Assembly: GCA_004802705.1 (NCBI GenBank)
Contig: SGPL01000019.1
Span: 1 to 64,000, forward strand
Length of the DNA stretch: 64,000 nucleotides
Direction of reading: 5' to 3'
Origin: Bondarzewia mesenterica
Lineage: Eukaryota > Basidiomycota > Agaricomycetes > Russulales > Bondarzewiaceae
The notes beneath the pieces are model-generated. The model ran no database searches. It saw only the letters and a list, made by a program, of their open reading frames with translations, and was not told the origin of the DNA. The position numbers were made by a program, and so were the translations under genes. Of this stretch, positions 10,552-21,687 are shown piece after piece. Positions within the stretch are counted from its first letter, which is position 1. Every line of letters starts with the position of its first letter.

Positions 10552-11991
10552 TCATGATGATTTGGCCTGTTCTGCCTTCCACCACTGCTCAGATGCCGTC
10601 AGCCTCAATTGCACCAGGATTATCTTTAGAGCGTACCTCCACTGTCCTTCTCATCCCCTCTTCCAACCCAACTTGCGGCTCGTATCCCAATACTCTCCGG
10701 GCTTTCTCGATATTGTGCCATCTGTTTGCACACGTAAAGGCGACCCTAAATCGCGTAAATGTTGGCTCCTTTCCAACCATCCATCCCCACCATTCTGATA
10801 ACGTGGCAAGCACCAACCCAACTGTCCGGGGTAGCACCAAATTTTTGCGTGAGGGATAAGTCTCAGGGGCGAGCATGCGCCAGAGACCGCGAGGGAAATC
10901 CCAAAAGTAGACTGGTTCGCCGTTAGTGATGAAGAAAGCCTGGCCAGCGACTTGCAGAGGGTTGTACGAGTCTCGTACAAAGGCTGATTCTGAGAGGGGG
11001 TCGAAACGCGATCGGGCAACAGGTCGCTCGACTTCAGGCTCGGAATTGAAAGAGGCGAGAAGAGCATCGCCGTTCGGAGGACGTTCAATGTACGGACCGA
11101 GAGGGCGGGCCTCGGATGTGGGAATACGGTGCTTGCCGGTAGTGAGATCAATGGATGGCAGTGCGTGTTTGAGCATTTCCTCTTTCTTTTCCTCGTCCAG
11201 TTCGGTTGGTGGTACGAGCTTGTCGGCAGCAAGGATATGAGCGTGTGCGACGTTGCCGACATACGTCCAATCGAACAAATTTGTGTTGTCACCGATCTGG
11301 AAGTGTGACCTGCCTTCTGCAAGAACAGCGGCGAAGCCTGGGATAGCCTGACGATCTCCAGGGCTTCATTGAACAGTAGGGTTATTTCGGCATCGCCAGG
11401 ATGCATAACATGCACATACCCGAATATCCCTGCAGGTCTAAGGGCGACCGTGAGGAGCCCCTCTTTCCCATTTGCTGCCAAAACAATCTCCTCTGCTTTC
11501 GCCTTCGACTCATTGTATGCATCTAATGGTTTCTCGGGAGGTGGTAGTCGCTCGTCAATGTCGATCAAGTCTTCACCGTTAAAGACCACACCGGCTGAGC
11601 TGGTGTAGACCAGTTTCGTAATTTTGTTGGCAACAGCGGCGGAAATAACAGCTTTTGTGCCCTCGACATTGACCTTCCAATAGAGCGCCGGGTCTTCAAC
11701 GCCGTGCGGTGGTGACGCGGTGTGAATGATGCAGGTTGCGCCACTCTGTTGAAAGGTGGTGTCTATTTTTTTTTAATCGGCCAATTCAAACTAACATACC
11801 TTCTGCAAAGCTTTGGAAACCTGAGCATCATCACTGATGTCGCCAGAGTAGAAAGGAACATCGTCGTGTCGCTGAACAATGTCGAAGACAGCGACTGAGT
11901 CCCCACGCTCAAGGAGAGCCTGAACTATGTGACGGCCTAGAAAACCACTACCACCAATAACCAAGAAGACGTCGCGTTGAGTGGAAGACAT
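10552..11991 (-). CDS. ERG26: Sterol-4-alpha-carboxylate 3-dehydrogenase (decarboxylating)
   Basis: C-4 demethylation enzyme of ergosterol synthesis, acting at the ER with ERG25 and ERG27. The start MSSTQRDVFLVIGGSGFLGRH holds the GxxGxxG NAD-binding motif. YNESKAKAEE carries the catalytic Tyr and Lys, and LRPAGIFGPGDRQAIPG follows. Later segments FDWTYVGNVAHAHILAADKL, GQAFFITNGEPVYFWDF and NIEKARRVLGYEP are typical of the family. The C-terminus comes from a final short exon: the donor GTACGC after ...GMRRTVE joins to WWKAEQAKSS and a stop at 10552. Ignoring this intron would end the protein with an unlike tail at 10589. It is divergently arranged with borealin, 452 bp from its ATG. Confidence 0.93.
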
Positions 11992-12290
11992 TACGGGTTT
12001 GATGAGGTGTGGGGAGCAGTGACCAGTCGTCCATGGTCATACGATTTTCCGTCGGCTGATAAGCCGCAGGAGGCTTACTATATCTGGAAGCGATAAGACT
12101 TAAGTCAGGTACTGGATAATTAAAGTTAGCAAGTGCCTCCGACATCGACTCGAAAGCCTTGAAGCTCGAAGGCTCAGATATTAAAAGCATGAGCGTATAT
12201 AGAGCGACTGAAAATGTCAAAGTGCAAAAGAATCTAACGCACAAATCACAATCAACACGAGAACACCGTTCGACGGAGCCCGGAAGCGCC

Positions 12291-12318
12291 ACGCGACCTG
12301 ACGCGACGCGAACACGTG
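12291..12318 (+). promoter_or_regulatory. ACGCGA cluster and E-box in the ERG26/borealin divergent promoter
   Basis: Three ACGCGA words (12291, 12301 and 12306) resemble MBF-type G1/S elements. A CACGTG E-box lies at 12313-12318. They sit midway between two divergent genes, one for sterol synthesis and one for chromosome segregation, so either gene could use them. These are sequence matches only. Confidence 0.4.
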
Positions 12319-12443
12319 ACTCGACTCGGCGTCGTTGCTCGATTGTGTAGTTTTGTGCACCACTTATCCGCTACTTTCAGGAGACTTTCAGGCCCCCATA
12401 CTACCTCTTTCTCCGAACTGTCGCCAAGATACGGATATATATA

Positions 12444-13851
12444 ATGCACAGCATGCGCCCGAGTAGAAGGTATACTGCAGAGGAGAAGCAACAACTCATA
12501 GCCAACCTTGATATCGAAGGTCTTTTTGCGTGATCTCAATTTGTCTCTCTTTCCAATTGACAGTATATCATATCAACAGTCGCCCACCGCACGCGTCAGT
12601 TTGAAGCATGGCTTGCTGACACCCTCGCGAACTTTCGTATGCGTCAGGAGGGGCAAATCTTGCGTATTCCGCACCTAGTGCGGGAGATCACCATGGCGGA
12701 ACTAACAGATAAATATGACGGTGACATTCAAGCGTGTTTGAGAGGCCTGCAGAAGGAGAAAATGGGCGTGGATACGGCTCCCATTGACAGGAGTGCGATG
12801 AAGAGGAAGTGGGTAGCGTCCCATGAAAATGATGCCGATGGACGCCCTTTGAGTCCAAGCAAAGCACGAGCTGCCAAGAATCGTGAGTGAACGATTTAGC
12901 ACTGAAAATTTGTTATCATCTCACCGAATCATCTCTGAAGCTCGTATGATGCCCGCTGCGACTCCACAGAAGAAGCCACCTTTCAATGCAGGTTCACGCC
13001 TTCCAAGGACTCCGGGCACAGTACGCTCTGACTTCTGTTTCCTACGACATTATCTGAACCCAGTCTCTGTCCTCACGCAGGCGAGAACCATGCGTCGCAT
13101 ACCTTCGACCGTTCCATCTCCCAGTCCTCACAAGGGCGTACGTCCACCGGCTCTGATACCTCAATCTCGACCTCCGTCTCGCGCAGCCTCCCCATCCAAA
13201 GCATCGACATCTAAAATGAACCCGCCTCGCACCACCCGCCCTCCCACAAGCGCTACCTTTAATCCTGTCATTCCAAAGATCCCTGCCTACCCACCTCGCT
13301 GGCCACGCAAAGACGAGAGCATGCTCAGTGTCAATGGCTCACCCCTTGCGAATCCATACGAGTTGGGCCTCAATTGGTTGGCTAAAGCCACGACTACAGA
13401 TGAGAAAGATAGTGAAGGCGAGGGGGAGGGAGGTTTGCGTCGACGTCCGGCAAGTAAAACAAACAGCAGGGCTAACAGCCACATCGTCATCCGACGAGAT
13501 CCTTCATTCGCCTCTCTGACCGCTTCTTCCTCCACCTCAAGTCAAACCACCAACGGCTTTCATTCGCGTACGAATTCACAATCCAACATCGCTCCCTCTT
13601 CGTCTCATTCGACACTCCCTTCTCGCTCCAACTCCCGCGCTGACAAACCTACATCTCATTCCTCTGGACACGTCTCTGCTCGTGTAGCTGTTCCGACGAA
13701 GGACGGGCATCTTTTGGAATTCGATCCTTTGCAGACTTCACCTGGCGCGCTGGATAAGCTGGAAGGTATCACGAGCAGCGCCAAAAAGATGGCCAAGGAA
13801 GATATGGCAAAACTGATGAAGGCGGCGGTAGCAAAATGGACCATCACCTAG
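12444..13851 (+). CDS. Borealin / Nbl1-type chromosomal passenger complex subunit
   Basis: The N-terminus (YTAEEKQQLIANLDIEVAHR, then RQFEAWLADTLANFRMRQEG and ILRIPHLVREITMAEL) is the borealin N-terminal helix that bundles with survivin (Bir1) and INCENP (Sli15) to target Aurora B to centromeres. The middle is a long disordered, Ser/Pro/Arg-rich linker with basic patches. The C-terminus (VAVPTKDGHLLEFDPLQTSPGAL, then a Lys-rich helix) ends at 13851. Exons are about 12444-12519, 12583-12882, 12941-13020 and 13081-13851. Fungal Nbl1 can be very short; this one keeps a long metazoan-like tail, which is usual in basidiomycetes. The start is the first ATG of two close in-frame ones (12444 and 12453). 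Confidence 0.85.
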
Positions 13852-14172
13852 ATTACTGTCCTGTGCCCGTCTGTCTTCTGTTTTGGATGCTTTTCACGCT
13901 TTTCTGTCTTGTACTAATTTGATGTAATCTTATATCTCGTATATCATTGGGCGTGGTGGAAGACAACCTTGCATTGATATGCTGCATTTCTGCAGGCCGA
14001 GCACTCAAAAAAAATATACTGCTCCCTGCAGGCTGGGCTTCGTTTCAACAACGCTACGATCATCATCAATTCAAAATATCAATATAAGCTGCTCGGCAAA
14101 TAGTTCCGTCTCGGTTGCGAATCTTGACGAGCAAACCATCGAGACGTACTCTGTAGCGAACTTGTCAGAATT
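13852..14172. other. Convergent 3' spacer
   Basis: Between the borealin stop and the POP1 stop. It holds presumptive 3' UTRs and AT-rich stretches, and no gene is visible. Confidence 0.6.
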
Positions 14173-17100
14173 CTACCGCACGGAGGATGGAGAGCGAATA
14201 AGAAAAAACCTTTGCGATTGCTGCCGCAACTCGAATAGCTTTGCAAGTGGAATAGCACCAATGCCAAACCCTTGCCCGCGTGAAAGCGAATAGTTTCCAC
14301 TTGTAACGTATCCGATTATATTCTCCTCAGGAGGAACTGCCTCACAAAGCTGCAGGTGACAGACATGTCAAGACAAATCACTAAATAGTCTTCATTCTAA
14401 CGCACCTCCGTTTCGCCAGGCATTTCCTCCGTACCCTGCCAGCCGTGGCTCTTTTTTTGCTCCACTTGCATCCACTTCGATGCCTCCGGGTCGTCAACAG
14501 CATAAATAACCGCAAGGTCTTCCGGCGATCCTCTCCCAAGAAGCTGTATTCGTATCTGGATCAATGCGCCTTTGAACAAGATACCGGCTTCCAAGTCCGT
14601 GCCCAGTGGTTCCATCTGGCGCTTGGAGCGCAATGTATTGATCCCGTCAAAAATTGCGACACTAGGATTCAGTGACTTCGACGCAGCATCCACGATTGTG
14701 CGAACGTCTGGTCCACTGAAGAGCCACGGCTGGATCTGCTGCTGCTGGGTTTTCGGGTCGTCCCGCTGCGTGGTAATAAGGTCAATCCCAGACCCATCGA
14801 CGAAGGACTTGATGCCCAAAGCCGTCTCCCAATCGGGCTTCCAAGGGCTAGGTGTTCCCAGTTTGTCCCAATTCGGCCGCTTTGCTGGCGGCTTGCGCTG
14901 CCATCGCTCTTGTTCCTCGCTTGCACGCGTTGTGATGTACGTATTGTGCGCAGCATTGGCAGGAAAGTCGCGCGGAAAGTATGCTTCACCCGCTTCGAAC
15001 GACTGGTGTTGGCGTTCGCGCTGACCCCCTACTCGGGTGCCTGTGTAGACCAGAGAATTGAAAAAGGCCATTGACCACCCCTTGGGCACAATGAGAGTCC
15101 AGCCGTGCAAAGAAGGGTCGTCTGCAGGATGCTGCGAAGGTGAAGAATTCGTAGTCGATGAAGCTCTTCCGATTGACCGCTGGATCAAGAGGACAGGGAT
15201 ACGGTTATCCTCGTGTGTTGCCTTTAGACGAGTTCCCGGGATGACATTCTAAATGAACGAAAGTTCAGTGCCAGTTGTTGACGAAATTAAAATCTCGTAA
15301 CTCGACCCCGGCAAGCGTCAATTGCTTTCTTACTGTAGCGTTGAACCGCCAGGATGTTCCGTGTATTCTCGTTCCAGATCCCGCTGCGAGCTAACGTCGA
15401 TGTTGGAAAGCATGTCCACGATGACGGAATACTGGGCAATCCATCCTCATCGATCTGAGCTCTCGCATTCTTTGGAGGAAAGCTGTAGTTACACAGATGC
15501 AAAGCAATGAGCAAGCCCTTCCACTTATAGCGAGATTTGGTGCATACCTTAATCGAGGGTCAAGGACCGTAAAGCCGATTATCATGTTGTGAGGAACTGA
15601 TCCAGCCGTTTGTAAATTTGTGAGTGAGGCCCAGAACTAGTACACCGTCAGACGTATAGTGCAGACATAAATTCGTCAACAATCTCACTTTCTTGAACTC
15701 GTCTCTCTCATCCTTGGGATTGGGAATCAAAGCGCCCTTGATCACTTGACTGGACTTCGGTCCCATAATCTCGAAGACGTTAACAGAACCTATCAGATTC
15801 GTCACCTCAACAGTATACGACTTGTCGGCGTGTCCCTGAGTAGTTTTGAATGCTTCGAGCGTCAGAGATGTGGCCCTCTTTAGGGCAACCAGGGCCTCGT
15901 TGAAGACAGTTGGATGGCAGCGAATCCAAAGCACTCGGGAAACACTGCACTCTGAAGTCTGTGGCTCGGGTGGAGCAACAGATTCTGATGGGCATTTATC
16001 AGCGGGATAGTTGTTCAACAATTAAAAAAGGCACAAGCGCACGTTTTCCTTTCACTGGACGCTTTCGTTTGCGTTTCCGCGAGCTCTCCACAGAATTTTC
16101 TCCTGATTGAGGATCTGCATTTGAAGATGAAGTCGAAGGTCCGGAAGATTGCCATATGACAACAACGGTGCCAACGAGACTGAACGGATACGAATTGGGT
16201 TGATACAAGTTTATATCGCATGCCCTGGCGCCAGTCAAGAACCTGTGTGGACTCCATTTTAGATTCAACGCGCAGTTGTCACTATTATCACGCAAGGTGT
16301 CACCTCTGAGCCCCAGGTGTGCAACCCTGAGGATCACAGCAGCATTGAAGTAATGCTTTTAACACGAACTCGGGCCCCTTAATTTCTATCAAACCATAGT
16401 ACGATGCGTCGTGAAGAATTGATCCATGAATCGAAGCTCGGTGAGATGGTCGAAATGCCTTCTCGGTCGGTTGTACAGCCTGAAGAGTATCTCGTCACCG
16501 ACGTTCTTGAAAGTGAGAGATGTGGTACGAACCAGGCGATAACCCCACATATTGTCCATTATCATGCGCTTCGTATGCCAAAGATGTGTTTCGAGCCACT
16601 TTTTGCTGACTGCACAAAAATGAGCATGTCAGTGTAACCAGAGATCTTGTTCCAATTTGTACTAACCCTGTCGTCGGTAAAATCTGTCCTTGCGTTCCTC
16701 TTGTCGGATCTTACCCCGCTTTGGCAGATTTCTCCCTAGTATCTTGCGGCGCATTGGGTCCATCTTATAAATATAAGTACCTCAGTCGAGAGTGGATCAA
16801 TACATGTGTGTCTACCTCTGCTTTTGCCTTTTTCCGTAGACGAATTGGGACTCGACGGATATCATGACTTGCGGCTCTACGGCGAAGATGTCGGGGAAGT
16901 TCTTGCCAGGCACGCTGTGTCGAACTGGAGCTGTTCGCATAACAAAAAAAAATGACTGGAGCACAAGTGTTGAGTGAGGCGTTCGAACCTTGCGTTCTTC
17001 ATGGCTTCCTGCATTGCATTTATCTCAAATGCTCTGGCCTACGAATGGATGTTTATTCGATATCGCCTGCATAGCGGACACATGCTGATTCAGTCATACC

Positions 17101-17365
17101 TCTGCGAATTTCTCCACGTCTAAGGAAGCTGGCAACCCCTTCATGCCTACCAATACGACAGAGCACTAAATAACAAGGATGGTCTCATGGTCCGTTCGCG
17201 CTTACCACCAAATTGAACCCTCTTCGCAGGTCCAGAGATGGCATTTTCAGAGGCTGAAGTGGGTTGCTGCACGGCTATCGTACGAGCTGTGGCGATCTTC
17301 TGCTTCTTCCTCTCGCGAGCAGTGATATCGTCGGATAGGTGTTCATTAGACCTTTTTGAGGGCAT
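14173..17365 (-). CDS. POP1: RNase P/MRP protein subunit POP1
   Basis: Core protein of RNase P and RNase MRP in tRNA and rRNA processing. The N-terminus has a short basic exon (MPSKRSNEHLSDDITARERK) followed by GMKGLPASLDVEKFAEARAFEINAMQ, the start of the POP1 domain. HLWHTKRMIMDNMWGYRL joins across an intron to AVQPTEKAFRPSHRAS, then IHGSILHDASYYG, all strongly conserved in POP1. The POPLD domain is seen in GWTLIVPKGWSMAFFNSLVY and RVGGQRERQHQSFEAGEAYF. The final exon reads IIGYVTSGNYSLSRGQGFGI and GAIPLAKL, typical of the POP1 C-terminus, with the stop at 14173. About eleven exons. It is divergent from the small mitochondrial-type gene at 17574, with about 210 bp between their starts. Confidence 0.93.
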
Positions 17366-17573
17366 AATTTTATGGGTATGGAATTAAGAGAGCAGCAGAC
17401 GACTGGTGAATGATAGGGAGACGAGCCTTCCAAGTCAACAGTCACGGTGGGTGTTGACGTTTTTGAACAAATGACGCGCGATCTGAGAGCCACGTGCTGG
17501 GAATTTCTGACCAAAAATAGCAACACGCCTGGTTCCGTGTCCTCGACCGATCTGTGCCGTGAACCCACACACG

Positions 17574-18311
17574 ATGGCTTCAGCGGGGCGGCTCTCGTCG
17601 ATTGTTCGACAAACATCACTCAGAACGCCTGTTCGATTCATTTCGACGACGCCTGTCGTTCGCGAGGAAGTTGTGACCAATCTCGGGACCCCTCCAATCC
17701 AGAAGAAACCCGTTGGCGGCATCCGGGGAGGGTGCGCTTGCCGCTGTCGGTAACAGAAACATTTGTCTAACGTGGACATCCTCCTTTCTTGCAGGATCAT
17801 CGGATTTCTCTTTGGTTTCTCTCTCGCTTCTTCATTTGCTGCGTACCGGTTGCTAGATGAGTACAAGCAGGCTTCTGCCGCTCTCCAAGCAAGTGTAGAG
17901 GAACTGCAACGGAGCACCGAAAAGGTTTGTCGGCCTTACGCTCATCAGGCCGTCTCTGACGTCGCGTACCAAGGTCTCTGCACATGTCAGACGGATAGAA
18001 GCGGTTGAGAAAGATCTCAAGGCCCTGTCAGAGGCATCAGCGAGTAAAGACGATCTATCGCGGGTGCGGGCAGAAGTCAAGAAGATATACGATGGATTGC
18101 ACATCGGTGCGTGGCCAATCGATTCCTTATGTATTGGTGATTTATTTTCATACTCTCTGACCAGAATTCCTCGACTTGCGTTCATTTGTGTGGGGCATGC
18201 GTGAGTCGAGACATCATTTCGAGGATTGGTTCCAACGCTTACAGCAATTGTCTGTCAGAACAAGATGTTCACGCCCTCACCAAAAAGGAATCCACCTCCG
18301 TGCGCATCTGA
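17574..18311 (+). CDS. Small mitochondrial-type membrane and coiled-coil protein, function unknown
   Basis: About 170 residues. The N-terminus (MASAGRLSSIVRQTSLRTP, with Arg and Ser but no acidic residues) looks like a mitochondrial presequence. Next comes a hydrophobic segment (IIGFLFGFSLASSFAAYRLL) and then a helical, coiled-coil stretch (DEYKQASAALQASVEELQ, then AVEKDLKAL). The final exon reads FLDLRSFVWGMQQDVHALTK and ends ESTSVRI. Five exons have good splice sites; the last acceptor (GTCTGTCAG before 18259) is chosen because it gives this ending rather than a long unlike tail. It resembles a fungal family of small mitochondrial inner-membrane proteins that I cannot name. It is divergently paired with POP1. 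Confidence 0.75.
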
Positions 18312-19746
18312 TCCCGACAGCAACAGCCGCTCCTTCTTGTACTCTTGCTATAATAGACTTTGATCGCTGGGCTGCCATTGAGGTCTCAGAGTCTCACGAG
18401 CGACTCGTTCGCGAGTTTAACTCAACCGTAAGGCCAGTAATGTCGATTCCCAGCAACGGCCAGTACTTTTCTTCAAGCATGTATCTTCACAATGGGTGAA
18501 AATGATACAAACTTCTAACGTCAGTGCGTTTCTCCCCGTTAATTTTGAGCAGGCCTTCGGGTGAAGATACCGATCGCAAACCGCTGTCAAATAGCTGTTC
18601 ACAATCCAGGACCCGAAGTCATCACATCCTCCAGTCCCTGTTCGTCGTGTTTTGGTGGCTATACTTAATGGATTCCTAAGTACTGAATTCAGAGGTCCGA
18701 GGCAAAGTGCTGCAGTGCATCATCTTCACCGAACTTCCGAACGAAGTATTCGGAACCTGTTTGCCAGCGACTCACGAAGCTTGAAATTTGAAGATATCTC
18801 TAGAGTTCTCTTCGATAATTGCATCAGTCTAATTACCTATTGAATTCTGATCTTCCTTTCGACCACGTCTCCGAGCGATGTCCGGACGGGGCATCTCTTT
18901 CCTTTACAGTGCCATGGTGATCATTTAGTCCGACGTTGCCGTTGGCCTCCCCCTCGTTCTTGGTGGATATATCTATGTAAGTCTGTTGCAACCCGCGCTG
19001 TAACAACGAGGCTGTGAAGGCACCAGTCACCCATTCCCTCAGGAACCTGTCAATTTTGTGAGTCCTTCGAGTTCATAGTGCATTCCGTGTTTCCGAGTCT
19101 ACCGCCGTTCGCGTTGCACTCATGTAATAAAAATACTTCAGGATCTCTTGCCGGGCCGGCTGTATGCTAAGTATCGCATTATCGCTCACCTAGGCTACAT
19201 CTGAGAGCCGGGACTATTACCCTCCGGATTTGAGTTGGTCAAACTTTCAGCTAGGAATCGGTACAATCAATACTGAAATCTTGAGGCGATACTTTGTCCG
19301 GAGTGAGCTCGAGAGGTCGCGGGGTCACTGCTGGTCACTGACGCCGAACGCGTACATATTCGCAGGTACCTGGAGACGGGATGGAAGGATGGTTGGCAAC
19401 CAACAGGCGAGAGGATCTTGGTCTCGGCAATATCTTACACGAACCACAAACGCGGTCTGTGATAGTGCCATCGAACTGCCACCGAGTCCCATATAAATGC
19501 CTTGTCCTGGTTGTCTCGGATAACCATTCTTTCCCATTTTTCCAGTTGCTCTCTTTCTTTCCTTTGCATCGGCCAAGACAGGTTCTTGCTGTTCTTTTAT
19601 TGAAACTTCAAGTTCTTTGGTAAGTCGTCAGTAATTTTTGTTTGCTATGCTGCTGATCAGTCACTTGCAGTCCCTGGCGGTCTTTTGAAGCAACTTCGTC
19701 CATTCACATTGATACATCCATCGTTTTTCTCACAGAAGCTCTCAGT
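18312..19746. other. Gene-poor stretch and promoter of the secreted-protein gene
   Basis: About 1.4 kb with no supported coding region. A TATAAAT at 19492-19498 and a probable 5' UTR intron with donor GTAAGT at 19620 and acceptor CAG ending at 19670 belong to the gene that starts at 19747. The rest shows nothing I can name. Confidence 0.5.
19492..19498 (+). promoter_or_regulatory. TATA box of the secreted alanine-rich protein gene
   Basis: TATAAAT about 255 bp before the ATG. This distance is reasonable if the 5' UTR intron at 19620-19670 is real. Confidence 0.5.
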
Positions 19747-20780
19747 ATGCTGTCATACAAGACCGTTGTTCTCGTCCTTTCGTCACTCTCTGCTATGTCA
19801 AGCGCGCTGCCAATCAGACGCGAGGTCCCCCAAGGCAAGCTCTCGTCACATCCGGTCTCACAGCCTTCACCGATATTCTTGGGATATCAGAACACTCCCA
19901 CGAGAGCATTCTCACTACCGTCCGCACGAGCCTGAACCTCAACAACCCTGACCAAATTGTTGATCCCGTCTTCGCGCTCCTCGGCAATGCCGCTGCCCAG
20001 CAGGGTCTCGGCAAAATTACTGTATGCTTATGTAGCATAACTCATATGCACGAATGCGGCACTCAAACAATGCTAAACTTAGGATCCAGACTGCTTGCAG
20101 CTGGCTGTCGCGGACCAAGCGTTCACGAATGCCAAGGTTGCTGGCGACCTTGACGGGCAGGTCAACGCCCTGATCTTCCGTGCGCTTGAGCGCAATTCTG
20201 GAAAGGTCGGCGCGACGACTGCGGCCTGCACAAGCATCCAGGCCGTGAACCCCGAGATTGCTGCTATCCAACAGCACCAAGACCCTGCCTCCACCAATGC
20301 TGCTGCTACCAACAAGGCCATCGTTCTTGAGCTTGCGACGCAGATCGTCTCCATTGGTGGGGACCCGCAGCTCGCTCTTCAGTCTGGAACCTTCGCTCCT
20401 GGTGATATTAACGACACGACTGGCAAGGGCAACACCTGCGACGACGCCAATGATGTCGAAGGATGCATTTTCACGCAGAACCTGCTTGTCGATGATGCAA
20501 CTGCCGATGAGATCAACGCGGCTGTTGCTGGTGTCTCTTCAAGCTCGGGTTTGTCCTCGGCTGCTTCATCAACCACTGACACTTGGTGATTGAGTTCTTA
20601 ACAACCCTTCTAGCCGTGGCTGTGACGTCAAACGCTGCTGCTGCTTCAGCGTCTTCTGCGGTTAGCTCTGCGTGCGTGTCTTCTCTTTAATCGGACTTCG
20701 TGAGGCGTTTCTAACTGATGCGGGTATCGTTTATTGTATGCAGCTCTGCCACGTCCAGTGCCGCTACTGCTAGTGGTTGA
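19747..20780 (+). CDS. Secreted alanine-rich protein with a Ser/Ala tail, unknown function
   Basis: The signal peptide MLSYKTVVLVLSSLSAMSSA is followed by LPIRREVP, with a possible dibasic processing site. The mature part reads ALVTSGLTAFTDILG, then SLNLNNPDQIVDPVFALLG, and after an intron DPDCLQLAVADQAFTNAKVA, CTSIQAVNPEIAAIQQHQDP and FTQNLLVDDATADEINAAVA. The few cysteines could form disulfides. The last exons give a Ser/Ala-rich tail ending at 20780: GTTTGT donor after GVSSSS, CTAG acceptor, then VAVTSNAAAASASSAV. Reading through instead stops at 20587. The frame needs one extra C in the C5 run at 19827-19831. It looks like a family of secreted basidiomycete proteins of unknown role. Confidence 0.75.
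19827..19831 (+). other. Frameshift site in the secreted-protein gene (C5 run)
   Basis: The signal-peptide frame and the mature-domain frame are offset by one base with no intron possible between them. Six C instead of five would fuse them as REVPPRQALVTSG. Confidence 0.65.
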
Positions 20781-21687
20781 ACGTTGACTTCATTATATGT
20801 GTCGATACACTTTGCTTGTGCAGAGAACAGGATTAATAATTTTCAACTGGAGAAGGCTTGACGCTTGAAGCTTGAAGCTTTGAAGGTGCACGCCGACACA
20901 CAAACCAACAATGCTTTACAGATTTAATATTTCTGTTGCACTGCAGTTGTACAGTACTGCAAATTGGGTTGAAAAAAATATCCTGATTTTGAGCAAGGGA
21001 CCTGTTGACAAATCGTTCTCAATCACTCGAACCTAACAACCATTGCATTATTTCATTGAATTCGGAGGGTATTTTCGAGAGAGATCGCGACCGACTCCGA
21101 GGTAGTTCGGACGTCTCTGTGATTAGTCTCATGCAGATTGGAGAAGATGGGTAAAAATGTGCAGATCACGCCGTTGGGCAATCTGTGTGGTGCCGGCCGT
21201 TCGCTCTCAAATGTTCTCATCTCCTCCATACTCGCCAGCGCCGAAGCTTGAGCTTGAAGCTTCTAACTTTAGCTCACTGTTGCAAATCTTGTACTTAAGA
21301 CCTAACCTATGTATAGGGTTCTATAGGGTGCTACCGTTATCCTTGAACGTTCCTCGCATCCACTGGTCCCGTTCCTAGCATGAATGCACTTAATGTCTTC
21401 CCATAGCCATGCGCTTTACAACAAACTGCCATCAGGAGACCCGGATGAGACCTGCGATACGGGACGCGGTGCGCGACTCTTCTTTTCGTGCCTTGATAGC
21501 GTGCCCACTCTCTGTCGATCCATTTCACAGCCTATCCATGTGCTCCATCGTCCACACGTATAGTCCCAGTCTTTGATAGGCTTCCTTCAGGGAATGGTTA
21601 CACATATATAAATCGTATCGCAACATGCGAGTAGCTTGCCGCCTCTACAACTACCCCTTGGAAGGTGCTTACAGCTCTTGAACAGTC
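20781..21687. other. Intergenic region with short degenerate repeats
   Basis: No gene seen. GCTTGAAGCTT-like words are repeated near 20860-20885 and again at 21243-21262. A TATATAAA at 21605-21612 serves the downstream nuclease gene. Confidence 0.5.
21605..21612 (+). promoter_or_regulatory. TATA box of the extracellular nuclease gene
   Basis: TATATAAA 76 bp before the ATG at 21688, a good core-promoter distance for a fungal gene. Confidence 0.6.

Noticed and set aside
11948..12292. Minus-strand open frame across the ERG26 promoter
   Set aside because: It overlaps the ERG26 first exon in another frame and encodes nothing family-like. The ERG26 start at 11991 is well supported.
16437..16637. 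Open frame that continues POP1 past WGYRL without splicing
   Set aside because: Splicing GTTCGT...CTTCAG gives the conserved AVQPTEKAFRPSHRAS continuation, so the read-through frame is a shadow.
20860..21262. GCTTGAAGCTT-like repeated words as a mobile-element trace
   Set aside because: Only two short loci with no target-site duplication or coding remnant. They are better treated as simple sequence.
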